From contig DINQ01000002.1 of assembly GCA_002426795.1 (NCBI GenBank), positions 62,001-126,000 on the forward strand: DNA of 64,000 nucleotides. Direction: 5' to 3'. The notes under the pieces were generated by a model, which did no database searches, was not told where the DNA came from, and saw only the letters and a program-made list of their open reading frames with translations. A program made the position numbers and the translations under genes. Positions 50,590 through 59,282 of this stretch are shown one piece after another (within the stretch, counting starts at the first letter, position 1; each line of letters starts with the position of its first letter). This DNA is from Bacteroidales bacterium UBA5536. GTDB lineage: Bacteria; Bacteroidota; Bacteroidia; Bacteroidales; F082.

Positions 50590-52038
50590 TTAGGGTTCAA
50601 TCCAAATTACTGAATTCCCTGTGCCATATTCATTTTCCTCATACAATTGATTATCAGGATCGGTAATCCACTGACCATCTACCAGAAATTTGTAGGTATA
50701 GCGTCCTGGATCAAGATAGATGGGAAAGATCCATCCGCTTGCCGTTTTTTTCATGCGATAGCCATCCGTTCGCCAGGCATTAAAACTTCCGGTTACGATC
50801 ACTTCCTTTGCGTCGGAATATCCATTCAAATGAAAAACCTGATTGGGTTTAAATGCCAAAAACGAATTGATATAATCATTATTACCAACAGTATAGGGAT
50901 TTTTAGAATCGATGGTCCACTGGCCGTCGACGATAAATTTATATTGATAGTTTCCGGGTCCCAACACATAATTTAATTCCCAGTGCATATTGTTTTTCTT
51001 CATACTGAGTTCGCGCTCTTTCCAGGCATTGAAAGATCCGGTCAAATAAACCTCTTTCGCATCAGTATGTCCATCAAGAATAAACAATACAGTGTCGCCA
51101 ATACCGATAAAGGTGTTCATGTTTCCATTGCCATCGGGCCTGACATCCGGATTTGCCGGGTCGGTCATCCAGTTACCATCCACGATAAATTTATAGGCAT
51201 GGGTGCCTTCCTGGAGATACATGCGCAAGGCCCAGCCACCGACTGTTTTTTTCATTTGAAGTCCGTTTCCGTCCCAATCGTTAAAGCTTCCGGCGACAAA
51301 TACTTTTCTGGCATTTGGATAGCCTTCAAGGAAAAAGCGCTGGTTGTAGCAAAAAACAACCGAGTTTTCAGTGCCCTGATCGTTGTCTTCGCGCAGGTCG
51401 TTGTTGGGGTCTGTCATCCAGCGGCCATCTACAATATATTTGTAACTGTACTTTCCGGGTGTTAAAGGGAGACAAAGGCGCCAACCGCTATCAGTCTGTT
51501 GCATATTATTTTGCAGCGTACTCCAATTGTTGAAAGTGCCTGACAACATGACTTTTTTGGCGTTTTTATATCCAGGAAGAAAAAAGCAGGCCTTTCCATT
51601 TTCGTAAACAAAAGCACGTGAAGAGCGAATCTTATTGGTGCCAAACCTGGCCTGTTCGGGTTTTGAAACAAAAGCACCTTTTGTGAAGATTTCAGACAGG
51701 ATGATTTCTGCCAGACTTGGCGAGTCGGGTTCTTTGGGTTCGCTGCCCAGCGTTGATGCAAGCTCCACCAGGCCCGGGCCTACCAGTTTGGTTTTCCATT
51801 CGCTGCTATCGTTGACAAATTTCCAGTCCTTTTCGAAAACATGATGCAAAATCAGGGTATCGAAGTCATATTGTCTTGCGAATTCGAGCTGTTGAAGCTT
51901 GTTCCAGGATAGGTCAACTGTGAGGATAAATTTTCCGTTTTCAATGCGTGCAGGTGGTATTTGATCCTGCTGCCCCATCAGCGTTCCTGCAGCCAACAGC
52001 AGGCCACAAACAAACAAGAATATCAGTTGTCTTTTCAT
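50590..52038 (-). CDS. Secreted protein with four tandem CBM48-type (glycogen-binding) domains
   Basis: The 482-residue protein has a signal peptide (about 1-22) and an unassigned N-terminal region (about 25-150). Four E-set repeats of about 82 residues fill the rest. Each has a GSFNxW-type turn (SGTFNNW, AGSFNDW, TGSFNAW, TGSFNAW) and a Y-K-F-I-V-D-G-x-W strand (YKYIVDGRWMTD, YKFIVDGNWMTD, YKFIVDGQWTID, YKFLVDGQWITD). No catalytic domain or sorting signal is seen. The repeats should bind alpha-glucan, multivalently. Its start overlaps the aspartic protease gene by ATGA, so the two are translated together. Confidence 0.85.
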   Translation of the reverse strand: MKRQLIFLFVCGLLLAAGTLMGQQDQIPPARIENGKFILTVDLSWNKLQQLEFARQYDFDTLILHHVFEKDWKFVNDSSEWKTKLVGPGLVELASTLGSEPKEPDSPSLAEIILSEIFTKGAFVSKPEQARFGTNKIRSSRAFVYENGKACFFLPGYKNAKKVMLSGTFNNWSTLQNNMQQTDSGWRLCLPLTPGKYSYKYIVDGRWMTDPNNDLREDNDQGTENSVVFCYNQRFFLEGYPNARKVFVAGSFNDWDGNGLQMKKTVGGWALRMYLQEGTHAYKFIVDGNWMTDPANPDVRPDGNGNMNTFIGIGDTVLFILDGHTDAKEVYLTGSFNAWKERELSMKKNNMHWELNYVLGPGNYQYKFIVDGQWTIDSKNPYTVGNNDYINSFLAFKPNQVFHLNGYSDAKEVIVTGSFNAWRTDGYRMKKTASGWIFPIYLDPGRYTYKFLVDGQWITDPDNQLYEENEYGTGNSVIWIEP

Positions 52039-53042
52039 GGTTTGCCGTTTTTATAAAATTGAATATTCATGGTTTGATGCTGCATATTGAAACAAAATAC
52101 TCCGCGTTCAAAAAAATCACAACCCAACATACCATCAATCTGGAGTCCAAAAGCTTCACTCATCGGGTTTAGGTTAGTCACCAGAGTCTCCATGCCGCTG
52201 ACTGAAAAACCATCAATTTTAAAATCGTTCATAACACCGTAATAGGTTTCAACTTTTTGTTTCGATGCTCCGCGCAAAATGGATCGCCGTGTTATGGTGA
52301 GCGTTTCGAGTGCTTTGTTCGACAAGTAGCTGTGCAACACATTTGACTCAGCGCCGGTGTCGAGGCAAAAAGTAAGTCGTTTACTGGCAATTTTACCTTC
52401 AACAAAAAGTACGTCGTTATAGTTGTATACCGGGACCGATAAATCGAATTTGTCTTGCGTTGCTGATTTTTCGATTCGGTCACCATATTTATTCAAGCGG
52501 TATAGCTCGATTTGATTATTGGCCAGATCCACTACGACTTCAAATTCCTTGAAAATACCCAAACCAAAAAAACCAAGAATTTTGACTTTTCTGGCTGCTT
52601 CCAGATGTCCAAGATCAGCCAGATTAACATCAATATCATGGTAATACACGCCCGAAAATTCGAGTTTGTTTATCTGCAATTTTGATACTGCACCCAAACT
52701 TCCAGTCACACCACCCGAAACAAGGTTGCTGCTTTGGGTTTTGCCCCTGAAATAAATACTGTTGAGTACGATGCCGGCAGACCCAGTGTCGAGAATCAGG
52801 TTTCCGGGGATGCTGTCGATGATGGCATCCAGCAAAATAAGTTTCCCGGCCCGCTTGATGGGAATGACCAGACTGTTGAAATCACCCAGTGGCTTGAAAT
52901 AGGTAATCACCGCATGGTTGCTCACTTGTCGGCTAATCGTAACAGGCTGGTGGCTGTCGGCTGATGGCCGAAAACCAAGTGAAGCTGCAGCAAGAAACAA
53001 CAGCAAAAGAGCCGATAATAAGCGGGTTTGATTCGTATGCAT
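52035..53042 (-). CDS. Secreted retropepsin/pepsin-like aspartic protease
   Basis: The 335-residue protein has a signal peptide (about 1-24). Two Asp-Thr-Gly motifs appear, NLILDTGSAGIVLNS (about 82) and TFCLDTGAESNVLHS (about 228), each at the start of a half of similar length, the two-lobe layout of single-chain aspartyl proteases. Each DTG Asp should supply one catalytic carboxylate. Bacterial members of this family are usually called aspartyl protease family proteins, and their targets are seldom known. Its stop overlaps the tandem-CBM48 gene by ATGA, so that protein or its ligand may be the target. Confidence 0.88.
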   Translation of the reverse strand: MHTNQTRLLSALLLLFLAAASLGFRPSADSHQPVTISRQVSNHAVITYFKPLGDFNSLVIPIKRAGKLILLDAIIDSIPGNLILDTGSAGIVLNSIYFRGKTQSSNLVSGGVTGSLGAVSKLQINKLEFSGVYYHDIDVNLADLGHLEAARKVKILGFFGLGIFKEFEVVVDLANNQIELYRLNKYGDRIEKSATQDKFDLSVPVYNYNDVLFVEGKIASKRLTFCLDTGAESNVLHSYLSNKALETLTITRRSILRGASKQKVETYYGVMNDFKIDGFSVSGMETLVTNLNPMSEAFGLQIDGMLGCDFFERGVFCFNMQHQTMNIQFYKNGKP

Positions 53043-53195
53043 TCCGGAAAATAAAAGATAAAATTAATGTTTTAAATCAAATTTGATAGCTTCTCTAGGA
53101 AGTTTTTAAGGGATTCTTTTTCAGTAATTGCGATTTTTGGAAACCAAAACACCTGTGCTTTGTTTAATTACTTAAACTCATTCAAGTTTAAGCTT

Positions 53196-53567
53196 ATGGA
53201 GGAACAAAAAAATGTATTTGGTGAGGCGCTTTTACCCTGTAGCATGCAGCCGCTAACAGGATATTTTCGTGATGGTTGCTGCCATACAGATCCGGAAAAC
53301 AGGGGTTCTCACATAGTGTGTGCAGTAATGACAGACGATTTTCTCGTTTTTTCAAAGAAAATGGGTAACGACCTCAGCACGCCAATGGCTATATATCGGT
53401 TTCCGGGATTGAAGGTCGGCGACAAATGGTGTTTGGTTGCTTCACGATGGGTTGAGGCCTATAGAGCTGGAAAAGCACCGCTTGTTGTGCTCGAAGCAAC
53501 CAACGAAAAAATATTGGAATTTGTTCCCTTGTCAGAGTTGGTTAAGTTTGCCTGGAAAAAACAATGA
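53196..53567 (+). CDS. DUF2237 family protein
   Basis: The start at 53196 (MEEQKNVFGEALLPCS) is taken from family length; an ATG at 53160 adds 12 residues. The 123-residue protein shows DUF2237 motifs: NVFGEALLPCSMQPLTGYFRDG with conserved Cys, CCHTDPENRGSHIVCAVMTDDFL, and GDKWCLVASRWVEA. The family is found across bacteria and plants and has no known activity; the conserved Cys residues suggest metal or redox chemistry. It is 1 nt upstream of the carotenoid desaturase gene, so the two are probably co-transcribed. Confidence 0.9.
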   Translation: MEEQKNVFGEALLPCSMQPLTGYFRDGCCHTDPENRGSHIVCAVMTDDFLVFSKKMGNDLSTPMAIYRFPGLKVGDKWCLVASRWVEAYRAGKAPLVVLEATNEKILEFVPLSELVKFAWKKQ

Positions 53568-53568
53568 A

Positions 53569-55050
53569 ATGAACCTACCTGCCACAACCAAAAAAGCCAT
53601 TATTGTTGGATCTGGAATTGCCGGAATAGCCAGCGCCATTCGCCTGAGTCTGAAAGGTTATCAAGTAACAGTCATCGAAGCCAATACATATCCCGGGGGA
53701 AAGCTAACGGCCTTTGAACAGGATGGTTATCGGTTTGATGCCGGTCCTTCCCTTTTTACTATGCCGCAATATGTGGATGAGCTTTTTGAGCTGGCTGGCA
53801 AAAATCCAAGGGATTACTTCAACTACATCAGAAAATCCAGCACTTGCACCTATTTTTGGGATGATGGAACAAGATTGGAAGCAAGCGCCGACAATAAACG
53901 TTTTGCGCAAGAGGCTGCAGAAACCTTTGATATCGATGAAAAAATAATTGAAAAAAGGCTGCATAAAAGCCAACTGATGTACGAGTTGGCAGGTCGCACT
54001 TTCCTTGAAAAGCCATTGAATCAATGGTCTACCTGGCTCACCAGAGATGTTGCTAAATCATTGTTCAATCTGAACAGATTAAGCCTTTTCAGTACTATGC
54101 ACCAGGACAACAAAAAGCTCCTGCAGCATCCGAAAATGGTACAGCTTTTCGATCGTTATGCCACCTATAATGGCTCCGATCCTTACAAAGCACCTGGTAT
54201 TCTCAATATCATCCCGCATCTGGAGCATGGAATAGGAACGTTTTTACCTGTTCATGGAATGCATGACATCACTACCAGCCTGGTGCAGCTGGCCACCGAA
54301 TTGGGTGTAGAATTTATTTTCGGAACGCGGGTTGAAGAAATCCTGATCATCAAAAACAAGGTAAAAGGGGTGCAGACAGCTAGCGGAAACTTTTTCGCAG
54401 ATATCGTTGTCTCAAACATGGACGTTACACCTACCTATCGCCGACTTTTGCCGGCAGTGAAGGCGCCAGAACGTAAGCTCCGGCAGGAACGATCGAGTTC
54501 AGCGCTCATATTTTATTGGGGCGTTACACACAGTTTCCACGAGCTGGATTTGCACAACATCTTTTTCAGTCAGGATTATAAAAAGGAATTCGCTGATATT
54601 TTCGAAGGGCGTGTTCCGGCCGATGACCCGACGGTGTATGTCAATATCACATCAAAAGATGTGCCTGCAGATGCCCCGGAAGGATGTGAAAATTGGTTTG
54701 TGATGGTGAATGTTCCCCAGCATAAAGACCAGAATTGGGAAGAGTTGATTCCACAATACCGAGCCGTCATCTTCAAAAAACTCAATGCAGTTTTGAAGCT
54801 GAACCTGGAAACCCTGGTAGAATCAGAATCGACCCTGACACCTCTCGATATCGAAGTAAAAACATCCTCACTGGGAGGCTCACTATATGGCACAAGTTCA
54901 AACAGCCGCTATGCAGCTTTTTTACGCCATGCCAACAACAGCAAAATCAAAGGTTTATATTTTACGGGTGGAAGTGTTCACCCCGGAGGCGGCATTCCGT
55001 TGTGCATGCTGTCTGCCAAAATCGTATCAGAATTATGTCCGACACCTTAA
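53569..55050 (+). CDS. crtD: Carotenoid desaturase, CrtI/CrtD family (CrtD-like)
   Basis: The start at 53569 (MNLPATTKKAIIVGSG) lies 1 nt after the DUF2237 stop. The 493-residue flavoprotein has an N-terminal dinucleotide fold (IIVGSGIAGIASAIRLSLKG, VTVIEANTYPGGKL) and the C-terminal family signature FTGGSVHPGGGIPLCMLSA. CrtI and CrtD cannot be separated with certainty by eye. The form GGSVHPGGGIPL and the following cruF gene favour CrtD, the 1-hydroxycarotenoid 3,4-desaturase, over phytoene desaturase. No phytoene synthase (crtB) is in the window. It overlaps cruF by 16 nt. Confidence 0.8.
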   Translation: MNLPATTKKAIIVGSGIAGIASAIRLSLKGYQVTVIEANTYPGGKLTAFEQDGYRFDAGPSLFTMPQYVDELFELAGKNPRDYFNYIRKSSTCTYFWDDGTRLEASADNKRFAQEAAETFDIDEKIIEKRLHKSQLMYELAGRTFLEKPLNQWSTWLTRDVAKSLFNLNRLSLFSTMHQDNKKLLQHPKMVQLFDRYATYNGSDPYKAPGILNIIPHLEHGIGTFLPVHGMHDITTSLVQLATELGVEFIFGTRVEEILIIKNKVKGVQTASGNFFADIVVSNMDVTPTYRRLLPAVKAPERKLRQERSSSALIFYWGVTHSFHELDLHNIFFSQDYKKEFADIFEGRVPADDPTVYVNITSKDVPADAPEGCENWFVMVNVPQHKDQNWEELIPQYRAVIFKKLNAVLKLNLETLVESESTLTPLDIEVKTSSLGGSLYGTSSNSRYAAFLRHANNSKIKGLYFTGGSVHPGGGIPLCMLSAKIVSELCPTP

Positions 55051-55700
55051 AAAATATTCTTTACAACAGATTCTATTTGAGTCTGTTATTGCTCATCATT
55101 GTGTATGCTGTGGGCTTTGCAACTGTGCTGCTAGGCCATACAGATGACCTCATGCTGCTTACACCTTTTAATCTTTTGTTTGCATCGGGCTTGCTGATCT
55201 TTAATGCCAATCAGGCCAACCGATACTATTGGCTGTTGCTTTTGCTGGTGATGATAGCCGGGTTTCTGGTGGAAGTACTAGGTGTGCATACAGGCCTGAT
55301 TTTTGGGACTTATAGCTATGGGGCCGGATTGGGTTTGAAATTATTTGGTGTTCCGTTGATGATTGGAGTCAATTGGGGAATTCTGGTCTTTGCAACGGCG
55401 GCGCTGTTTCAGCATCTTCAGTTAAACTTTGTTTTCAAGGCAGCACTGGCAGCTACTGCCATGGTTTTGTACGATGTGCTGCTCGAACCGGTTGCTATTC
55501 GTTTTGATTTTTGGACCTGGGCAACGGTTCATGTACCCATACAGAATTATATTGCCTGGTGGCTGATTGCATTTGTGATGCTTTTGGCTGTTAATTATTG
55601 GGTGCGGAACCTCAAAAATCGAATTGCGGTGTACATCGTCAGCATTCAAACCTTGTTTTTTTGGGTATTGATTACCACTGAAAATCTCCCGATCAGATGA
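55035..55700 (+). CDS. cruF: CruF-like carotenoid 1,2-hydratase (DUF422)
   Basis: The start at 55035 (MSDTLKNILYNRF) overlaps the desaturase stop by 16 nt; a longer frame upstream lies inside that gene. The 221-residue protein has about seven membrane helices and the DUF422 stretches EVLGVHTGLIFGTYSYG, GVPLMIGVNWGILV and DVLLEPVAIRFDFWTW. CruF hydrates the psi end of gamma-carotene or lycopene at C-1',2', giving the tertiary alcohol needed for myxol- or saproxanthin-type carotenoids. The desaturase and cyclase on either side fit this route. Confidence 0.88.
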   Translation: MSDTLKNILYNRFYLSLLLLIIVYAVGFATVLLGHTDDLMLLTPFNLLFASGLLIFNANQANRYYWLLLLLVMIAGFLVEVLGVHTGLIFGTYSYGAGLGLKLFGVPLMIGVNWGILVFATAALFQHLQLNFVFKAALAATAMVLYDVLLEPVAIRFDFWTWATVHVPIQNYIAWWLIAFVMLLAVNYWVRNLKNRIAVYIVSIQTLFFWVLITTENLPIR

Positions 55701-55796
55701 ACAAGTTGATTTGTACAAATAATTCCCAAAAGAAAATGATGTTACGCTCGATTATGACATATTCGGTGTGATCGATAAAATCAATATTATTTAGAT

Positions 55797-56495
55797 ATGA
55801 AAAACCTGTATTTAACCATTGATATACTGACTATTGCAGCGCCTTTTTTGTTGAGTTTTGATAAAAAAGTGGCCTTCTACAAGGAATGGAAATACCTTTT
55901 TCCGGCGATTCTGGTGATGGGCGTATTCTTCATTGCAAAAGATGTGATTTTTGCCGCTTCCGGAATCTGGGGGTTCAACGATCGTTACCTTGTTGGTTTC
56001 AGAATGTTGGGTTTGCCTATTGAAGAGTGGTTGTTTTTCGTGGTGGTTCCATATGCCATTGTATTTATATATGCCTGTCTCATTGCCTACCTGCCGATCG
56101 ATCCGCTAGAAAAAATTCACAGGCCGTTTCTTTACCTGTTAAGTGTATTATTGATCATTACAGGGCTGATTTTCTACGACCGTCTTTACACTTCCGTCAT
56201 TTTTGTTCTGACAGCCTTGCTTTTGCTTTACAATTTGTACCGTCGTCAAGCATGGCTCAGCATGTTTTTATTGGCTTATCTTGTGTCGTTGATTCCTTTC
56301 TTGCTTGTCAATGGCCTGTTGACCGGAAGTTTTCTGGAAGAACCAATTGTTTGGTACGACAACAGTCAAAACCTTGGCATCCGTATTTTTACCATTCCGA
56401 TAGAAGATAGTATCTATAGCCTGATGATGATGCTAATGACCGTGCAGGTGATGGAATGGCTCAAAAGTCGTGATAGTCAAAAAGCCCAAATGTGA
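55797..56495 (+). CDS. crtYcd: Fused lycopene cyclase (CrtYc-CrtYd type)
   Basis: The 232-residue membrane protein has about seven helices and two copies of the lycopene cyclase domain. The catalytic-type motifs occur as LPIEEWLFF in the first half and IPIEDSIYS in the second, equal to the CrtYc and CrtYd subunits of Gram-positive bacteria joined in one chain. It converts a psi end of lycopene to a beta ring. With cruF and the desaturase it forms a set that would act on the two ends of one carotenoid. It follows cruF by 96 nt. Confidence 0.88.
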   Translation: MKNLYLTIDILTIAAPFLLSFDKKVAFYKEWKYLFPAILVMGVFFIAKDVIFAASGIWGFNDRYLVGFRMLGLPIEEWLFFVVVPYAIVFIYACLIAYLPIDPLEKIHRPFLYLLSVLLIITGLIFYDRLYTSVIFVLTALLLLYNLYRRQAWLSMFLLAYLVSLIPFLLVNGLLTGSFLEEPIVWYDNSQNLGIRIFTIPIEDSIYSLMMMLMTVQVMEWLKSRDSQKAQM

Positions 56496-56577
56496 AAAAC
56501 TAGGATTGCTGATCCAATTGCCATCGGTTATCTCAAGCATTTCAAAACTTTCCCTATCCTGTTCAGTCTGAAATAAC

Positions 56578-56585
56578 TAATTTTG
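56578..56585 (+). promoter_or_regulatory. -7 box (TAATTTTG) for the glutaminyl cyclase gene
   Basis: TAATTTTG matches TAnnTTTG and stands 22 nt before the ATG at 56608. No clear -33 box is seen. Confidence 0.45.
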
Positions 56586-56607
56586 CGCTGACTTCACATC
56601 GCATCAT

Positions 56608-57621
56608 ATGATATCTTTCATTCGGCTTTCCCTCATTACGTCAGTTCTCGCACTTTTATTGTTGGGTTGCCAACAGGCGGAGCAACGGAAACAGCAGCAG
56701 ACAGAAAAAACAGCTATTGCAAATATTGTCGTTCCTAAACCCTCCGCCGATTCAGCATTTGCCTATGTAAAACACCAAACCGATTTTGGTCCGCGTGTGC
56801 CGGGTTCAGCAGCGCATGAAGCCTGTGCCAACTGGCTACAACAGAAACTGGATGTATTTACTGATACTGTTTATGTGCAATCATTTAAAACCCGCGTTTA
56901 TAATGGAACAGTATTCGAAGGCAAAAATATCATTGGTGTTTTCAATCCACAGGCAACCAAGCGCATCGTGCTGGCAGCACACTGGGATTCGAGGCCGTAT
57001 GCAGATCACGATGAAGATGAATCTAAGCATCGCACACCCATAGATGGTGCAAATGACGGCGCCAGCGGAGTTGGCGTGCTGCTGGAAGTTGCACGTTTGA
57101 TGCGGCTTCAGCCATTGGATTCGAACCTGGGCATCGATATCGTGTTGTTTGACCTGGAAGATTATGGTCCGCACACCGACGATCGCGATCGTTATGGCGA
57201 AGACACCTGGGCACTTGGTTCACAGTATTGGTCAAAAACGCCCCACAAAGCTGGTTATCAGGCTCGTTTTGGCATTCTCCTTGACATGGTTGGTGCTGCC
57301 AATCCGGAATTTCCACGTGAATATTTCTCCCAGCAATATGCTTCCTGGGTGCTTGATAAGGTTTGGCGCAAGGCATTCGATCTGGGATATGGCGCGTTTT
57401 TTGTCAACAAACCAGGCTCTCCCATCAGCGATGACCATTTGCCTATGAACCAGGTGGCAGGCATTCCCACGATCGACATCATACACCTGGATCCAAACAG
57501 TGTAAACGGCACTTTTTTCGATGGCTGGCACACCTCAGGTGATAACATCAGCGTGATTGACCCACAGACTCTGCGCATGGTTGCTGATGTATTGGTAAAC
57601 GTGGTGTATAACGAACAATAA
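56608..57621 (+). CDS. Glutaminyl-peptide cyclotransferase (M28-type), lipoprotein
   Basis: The 337-residue protein has a lipobox (LLLLGCQQ), so it is anchored to a membrane and faces the periplasm. The M28-like fold has zinc-site motifs LAAHWDSRPYAD, GANDGASGVGVLLE, the LFDLEDYG acid, and a C-terminal DDHLPMNQVAG and WHTSGDNISV. The DLEDYG and SDDHLPM forms match animal-type and Porphyromonas glutaminyl cyclases, which turn N-terminal Gln to pyroglutamate, better than aminopeptidases of the family. In Bacteroidota many exported proteins begin with Gln after signal removal, as do several here. Confidence 0.88.
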   Translation: MISFIRLSLITSVLALLLLGCQQAEQRKQQQTEKTAIANIVVPKPSADSAFAYVKHQTDFGPRVPGSAAHEACANWLQQKLDVFTDTVYVQSFKTRVYNGTVFEGKNIIGVFNPQATKRIVLAAHWDSRPYADHDEDESKHRTPIDGANDGASGVGVLLEVARLMRLQPLDSNLGIDIVLFDLEDYGPHTDDRDRYGEDTWALGSQYWSKTPHKAGYQARFGILLDMVGAANPEFPREYFSQQYASWVLDKVWRKAFDLGYGAFFVNKPGSPISDDHLPMNQVAGIPTIDIIHLDPNSVNGTFFDGWHTSGDNISVIDPQTLRMVADVLVNVVYNEQ

Positions 57622-57636
57622 ATTTACCAATTCACT

Positions 57637-58974
57637 CTATAGCAAATCGTTGGCCAGATTTGCCAGTTCCGAACGCTCGCCTTTTTCGAGACGTATGTGT
57701 GCATACAATGGATGATGTTTGATGTTGTCGATCAGGTAAGAAAGCCCGTTCGACTGCGAATCGAGGTAGGGCGTATCGATCTGAAAAATATCTCCTGTAA
57801 AAATAATTTTGGTGTTTTCACCGGCACGTGTAATAATGGTTTTCACTTCATGAGGTGTCAGATTTTGGGCCTCATCCACGATAAAAATCACATTTGATAT
57901 ACTTCTTCCCCGGATATATGCCAGGGGCGTGATGACCAGTTTTTCTTTTTCAATGGCTTCGGTAATGCGTTTGTATTCCTTGTCTTCCTCGCCAAACTGA
58001 TTTTGGATAAACTTCAGGTTGTCCCACAGTGGCTCCATATAAGGATTCAGCTTCGATTTGATGTCGCCAGGCAGAAAACCAATGTCTTTGTTGCTTAAGG
58101 GAACGATCGGCCTTGCAAGATAAACCTGTTTGAAATCGCGGCGCTGTTCCCAGGCTGCAGCCAAAGCCAAAAGGGTTTTTCCTGTACCTGCAATACCTTG
58201 CATGGTCACGAGTTTTACTTCAGAATTCAGCAATGCATGTAATGCAAAAACCTGCTCGGCATTGCGGGGCATAATGCGCGAAACACCGTGTTTTTCGATG
58301 CGTTCGATACGTGCTGTGATGGGGTTGTAAAATGCCAATGCCGAATTTTTAGCGCTTTTCAGAATGAAGTAATGGTTGGCAATACATTTTGAAACACCAA
58401 TTTCATCCGGCATACAAAAACCTTCGTTGTACAGTTTATCAATTACTTCGGGCGCAATTTCATCCAGTATTGTTTTGCCTGTGTACAATGAGTCGACATC
58501 TTTCACTTTGCCAGTTTCGTAGTCTTCGGCCTGCAGATTGAGCGATTTGGCCTTCAGGCGAAGGTTTACGTCTTTGGTTACAAGAATAACCTTAGCACCT
58601 GGATTGTCTTCAGCCAGTCGCAGAGCGGCATCCAGAATGCGGTGATCGGGTTTGTCGCCGCCAAAAACCCCACGCGCATTCGTTTTGCTCGTTTCTTCCA
58701 TCAACACTTTAAAGCGGCCTTTGGTTGGTCCATTGATCCGTCGCCAGTTTTTCATGGTGTATTTACCCGAAATGCGATCCATGAAACGGATAAATTCGCG
58801 TGCCTCAAAATTTTTGGTGTCGTTGCCTTTCTTGAAATTATCGAGTTCCTCGAAAACAGTGATCGGAATGGCCACGTCATTTTCTTCGAAAGTGTTGATT
58901 GCGTTGTGGTTATAAATAATCACAGAGGTGTCGAGTACAAATATTTTTTTCGCTTTGGATTTGGGTGCAGGCAT
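57637..58974 (-). CDS. PhoH family protein with PIN domain
   Basis: The 445-residue protein joins an N-terminal PIN ribonuclease-like domain (about 10-150; FVLDTSVIIYNHNAI, FEELDNFKKGND, GDKPDHRILDAAL) to a PhoH ATPase/helicase-like domain (about 230-440; Walker A MQGIAGTGKTLLALA, Walker B VIFIVDEAQN, FTGDIFQID). Such PIN-PhoH proteins can unwind and cut RNA in vitro and are linked to RNA handling under stress. It is transcribed alone. Its stop is 15 bp from that of the convergent glutaminyl cyclase gene. Confidence 0.92.
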   Translation of the reverse strand: MPAPKSKAKKIFVLDTSVIIYNHNAINTFEENDVAIPITVFEELDNFKKGNDTKNFEAREFIRFMDRISGKYTMKNWRRINGPTKGRFKVLMEETSKTNARGVFGGDKPDHRILDAALRLAEDNPGAKVILVTKDVNLRLKAKSLNLQAEDYETGKVKDVDSLYTGKTILDEIAPEVIDKLYNEGFCMPDEIGVSKCIANHYFILKSAKNSALAFYNPITARIERIEKHGVSRIMPRNAEQVFALHALLNSEVKLVTMQGIAGTGKTLLALAAAWEQRRDFKQVYLARPIVPLSNKDIGFLPGDIKSKLNPYMEPLWDNLKFIQNQFGEEDKEYKRITEAIEKEKLVITPLAYIRGRSISNVIFIVDEAQNLTPHEVKTIITRAGENTKIIFTGDIFQIDTPYLDSQSNGLSYLIDNIKHHPLYAHIRLEKGERSELANLANDLL

Positions 58975-59282
58975 GAGGGGGCTGTATTTGGTGTTTCCGA
59001 CCCTAAAGGTAGTAAGTGCGTACTGTTCGAAAACAGGGGAAGGCAGTCATACTTATCAACATACAATTGTTTACTTGGGTGTGTTACTGCTCAAAGATGG
59101 CGGTTAAAGCGTTGCATTTCATCCTGATATCGTTTTTTCTAAATCTTATTTATATACACAGCAAAGCTTCCTCAATGTGAAGGTATACAATCCCTAAAAT
59201 GATGGAAAGGCTAAAAAACAGACTGAATATTTGCCAAACAAAGCAAACTCAACTACCTTTGTTTATCATCAAAAACCAAATT
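58975..59282. other. 308-bp divergent region between PhoH and aminotransferase genes
   Basis: The right end holds the aminotransferase promoter (59230-59261). Near the left end a minus-strand TACCTTTA (plus 59002-59020 area) is one base from a -7 box and may serve the PhoH gene. No gene or RNA is evident in the rest. Confidence 0.5.
59230..59261 (+). promoter_or_regulatory. Bacteroidetes promoter (TTTG, N20, TACCTTTG) for the aminotransferase operon
   Basis: TTTG (59230-59233) and TACCTTTG (59254-59261) are 20 nt apart, a full match to the phylum consensus. The ATG at 59283 is 21 nt downstream, so the in-frame ATG at 59199 cannot be the start on this transcript. Confidence 0.7.

Noticed and set aside
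53437..53568. Longer N-terminus for the carotenoid desaturase
   Set aside because: The extra 44 residues overlap DUF2237 in another frame; the dinucleotide fold begins right after ATG 53569.
54735..55034. Longer N-terminus for CruF
   Set aside because: The upstream part lies inside the desaturase gene, is low-complexity and lacks DUF422 similarity; ATG 55035 fits the family.
59005..59050. tRNA-like T-loop (GTTCGAAAAC) near 59025
   Set aside because: No acceptor, anticodon or D-arm pairing can be built around it.
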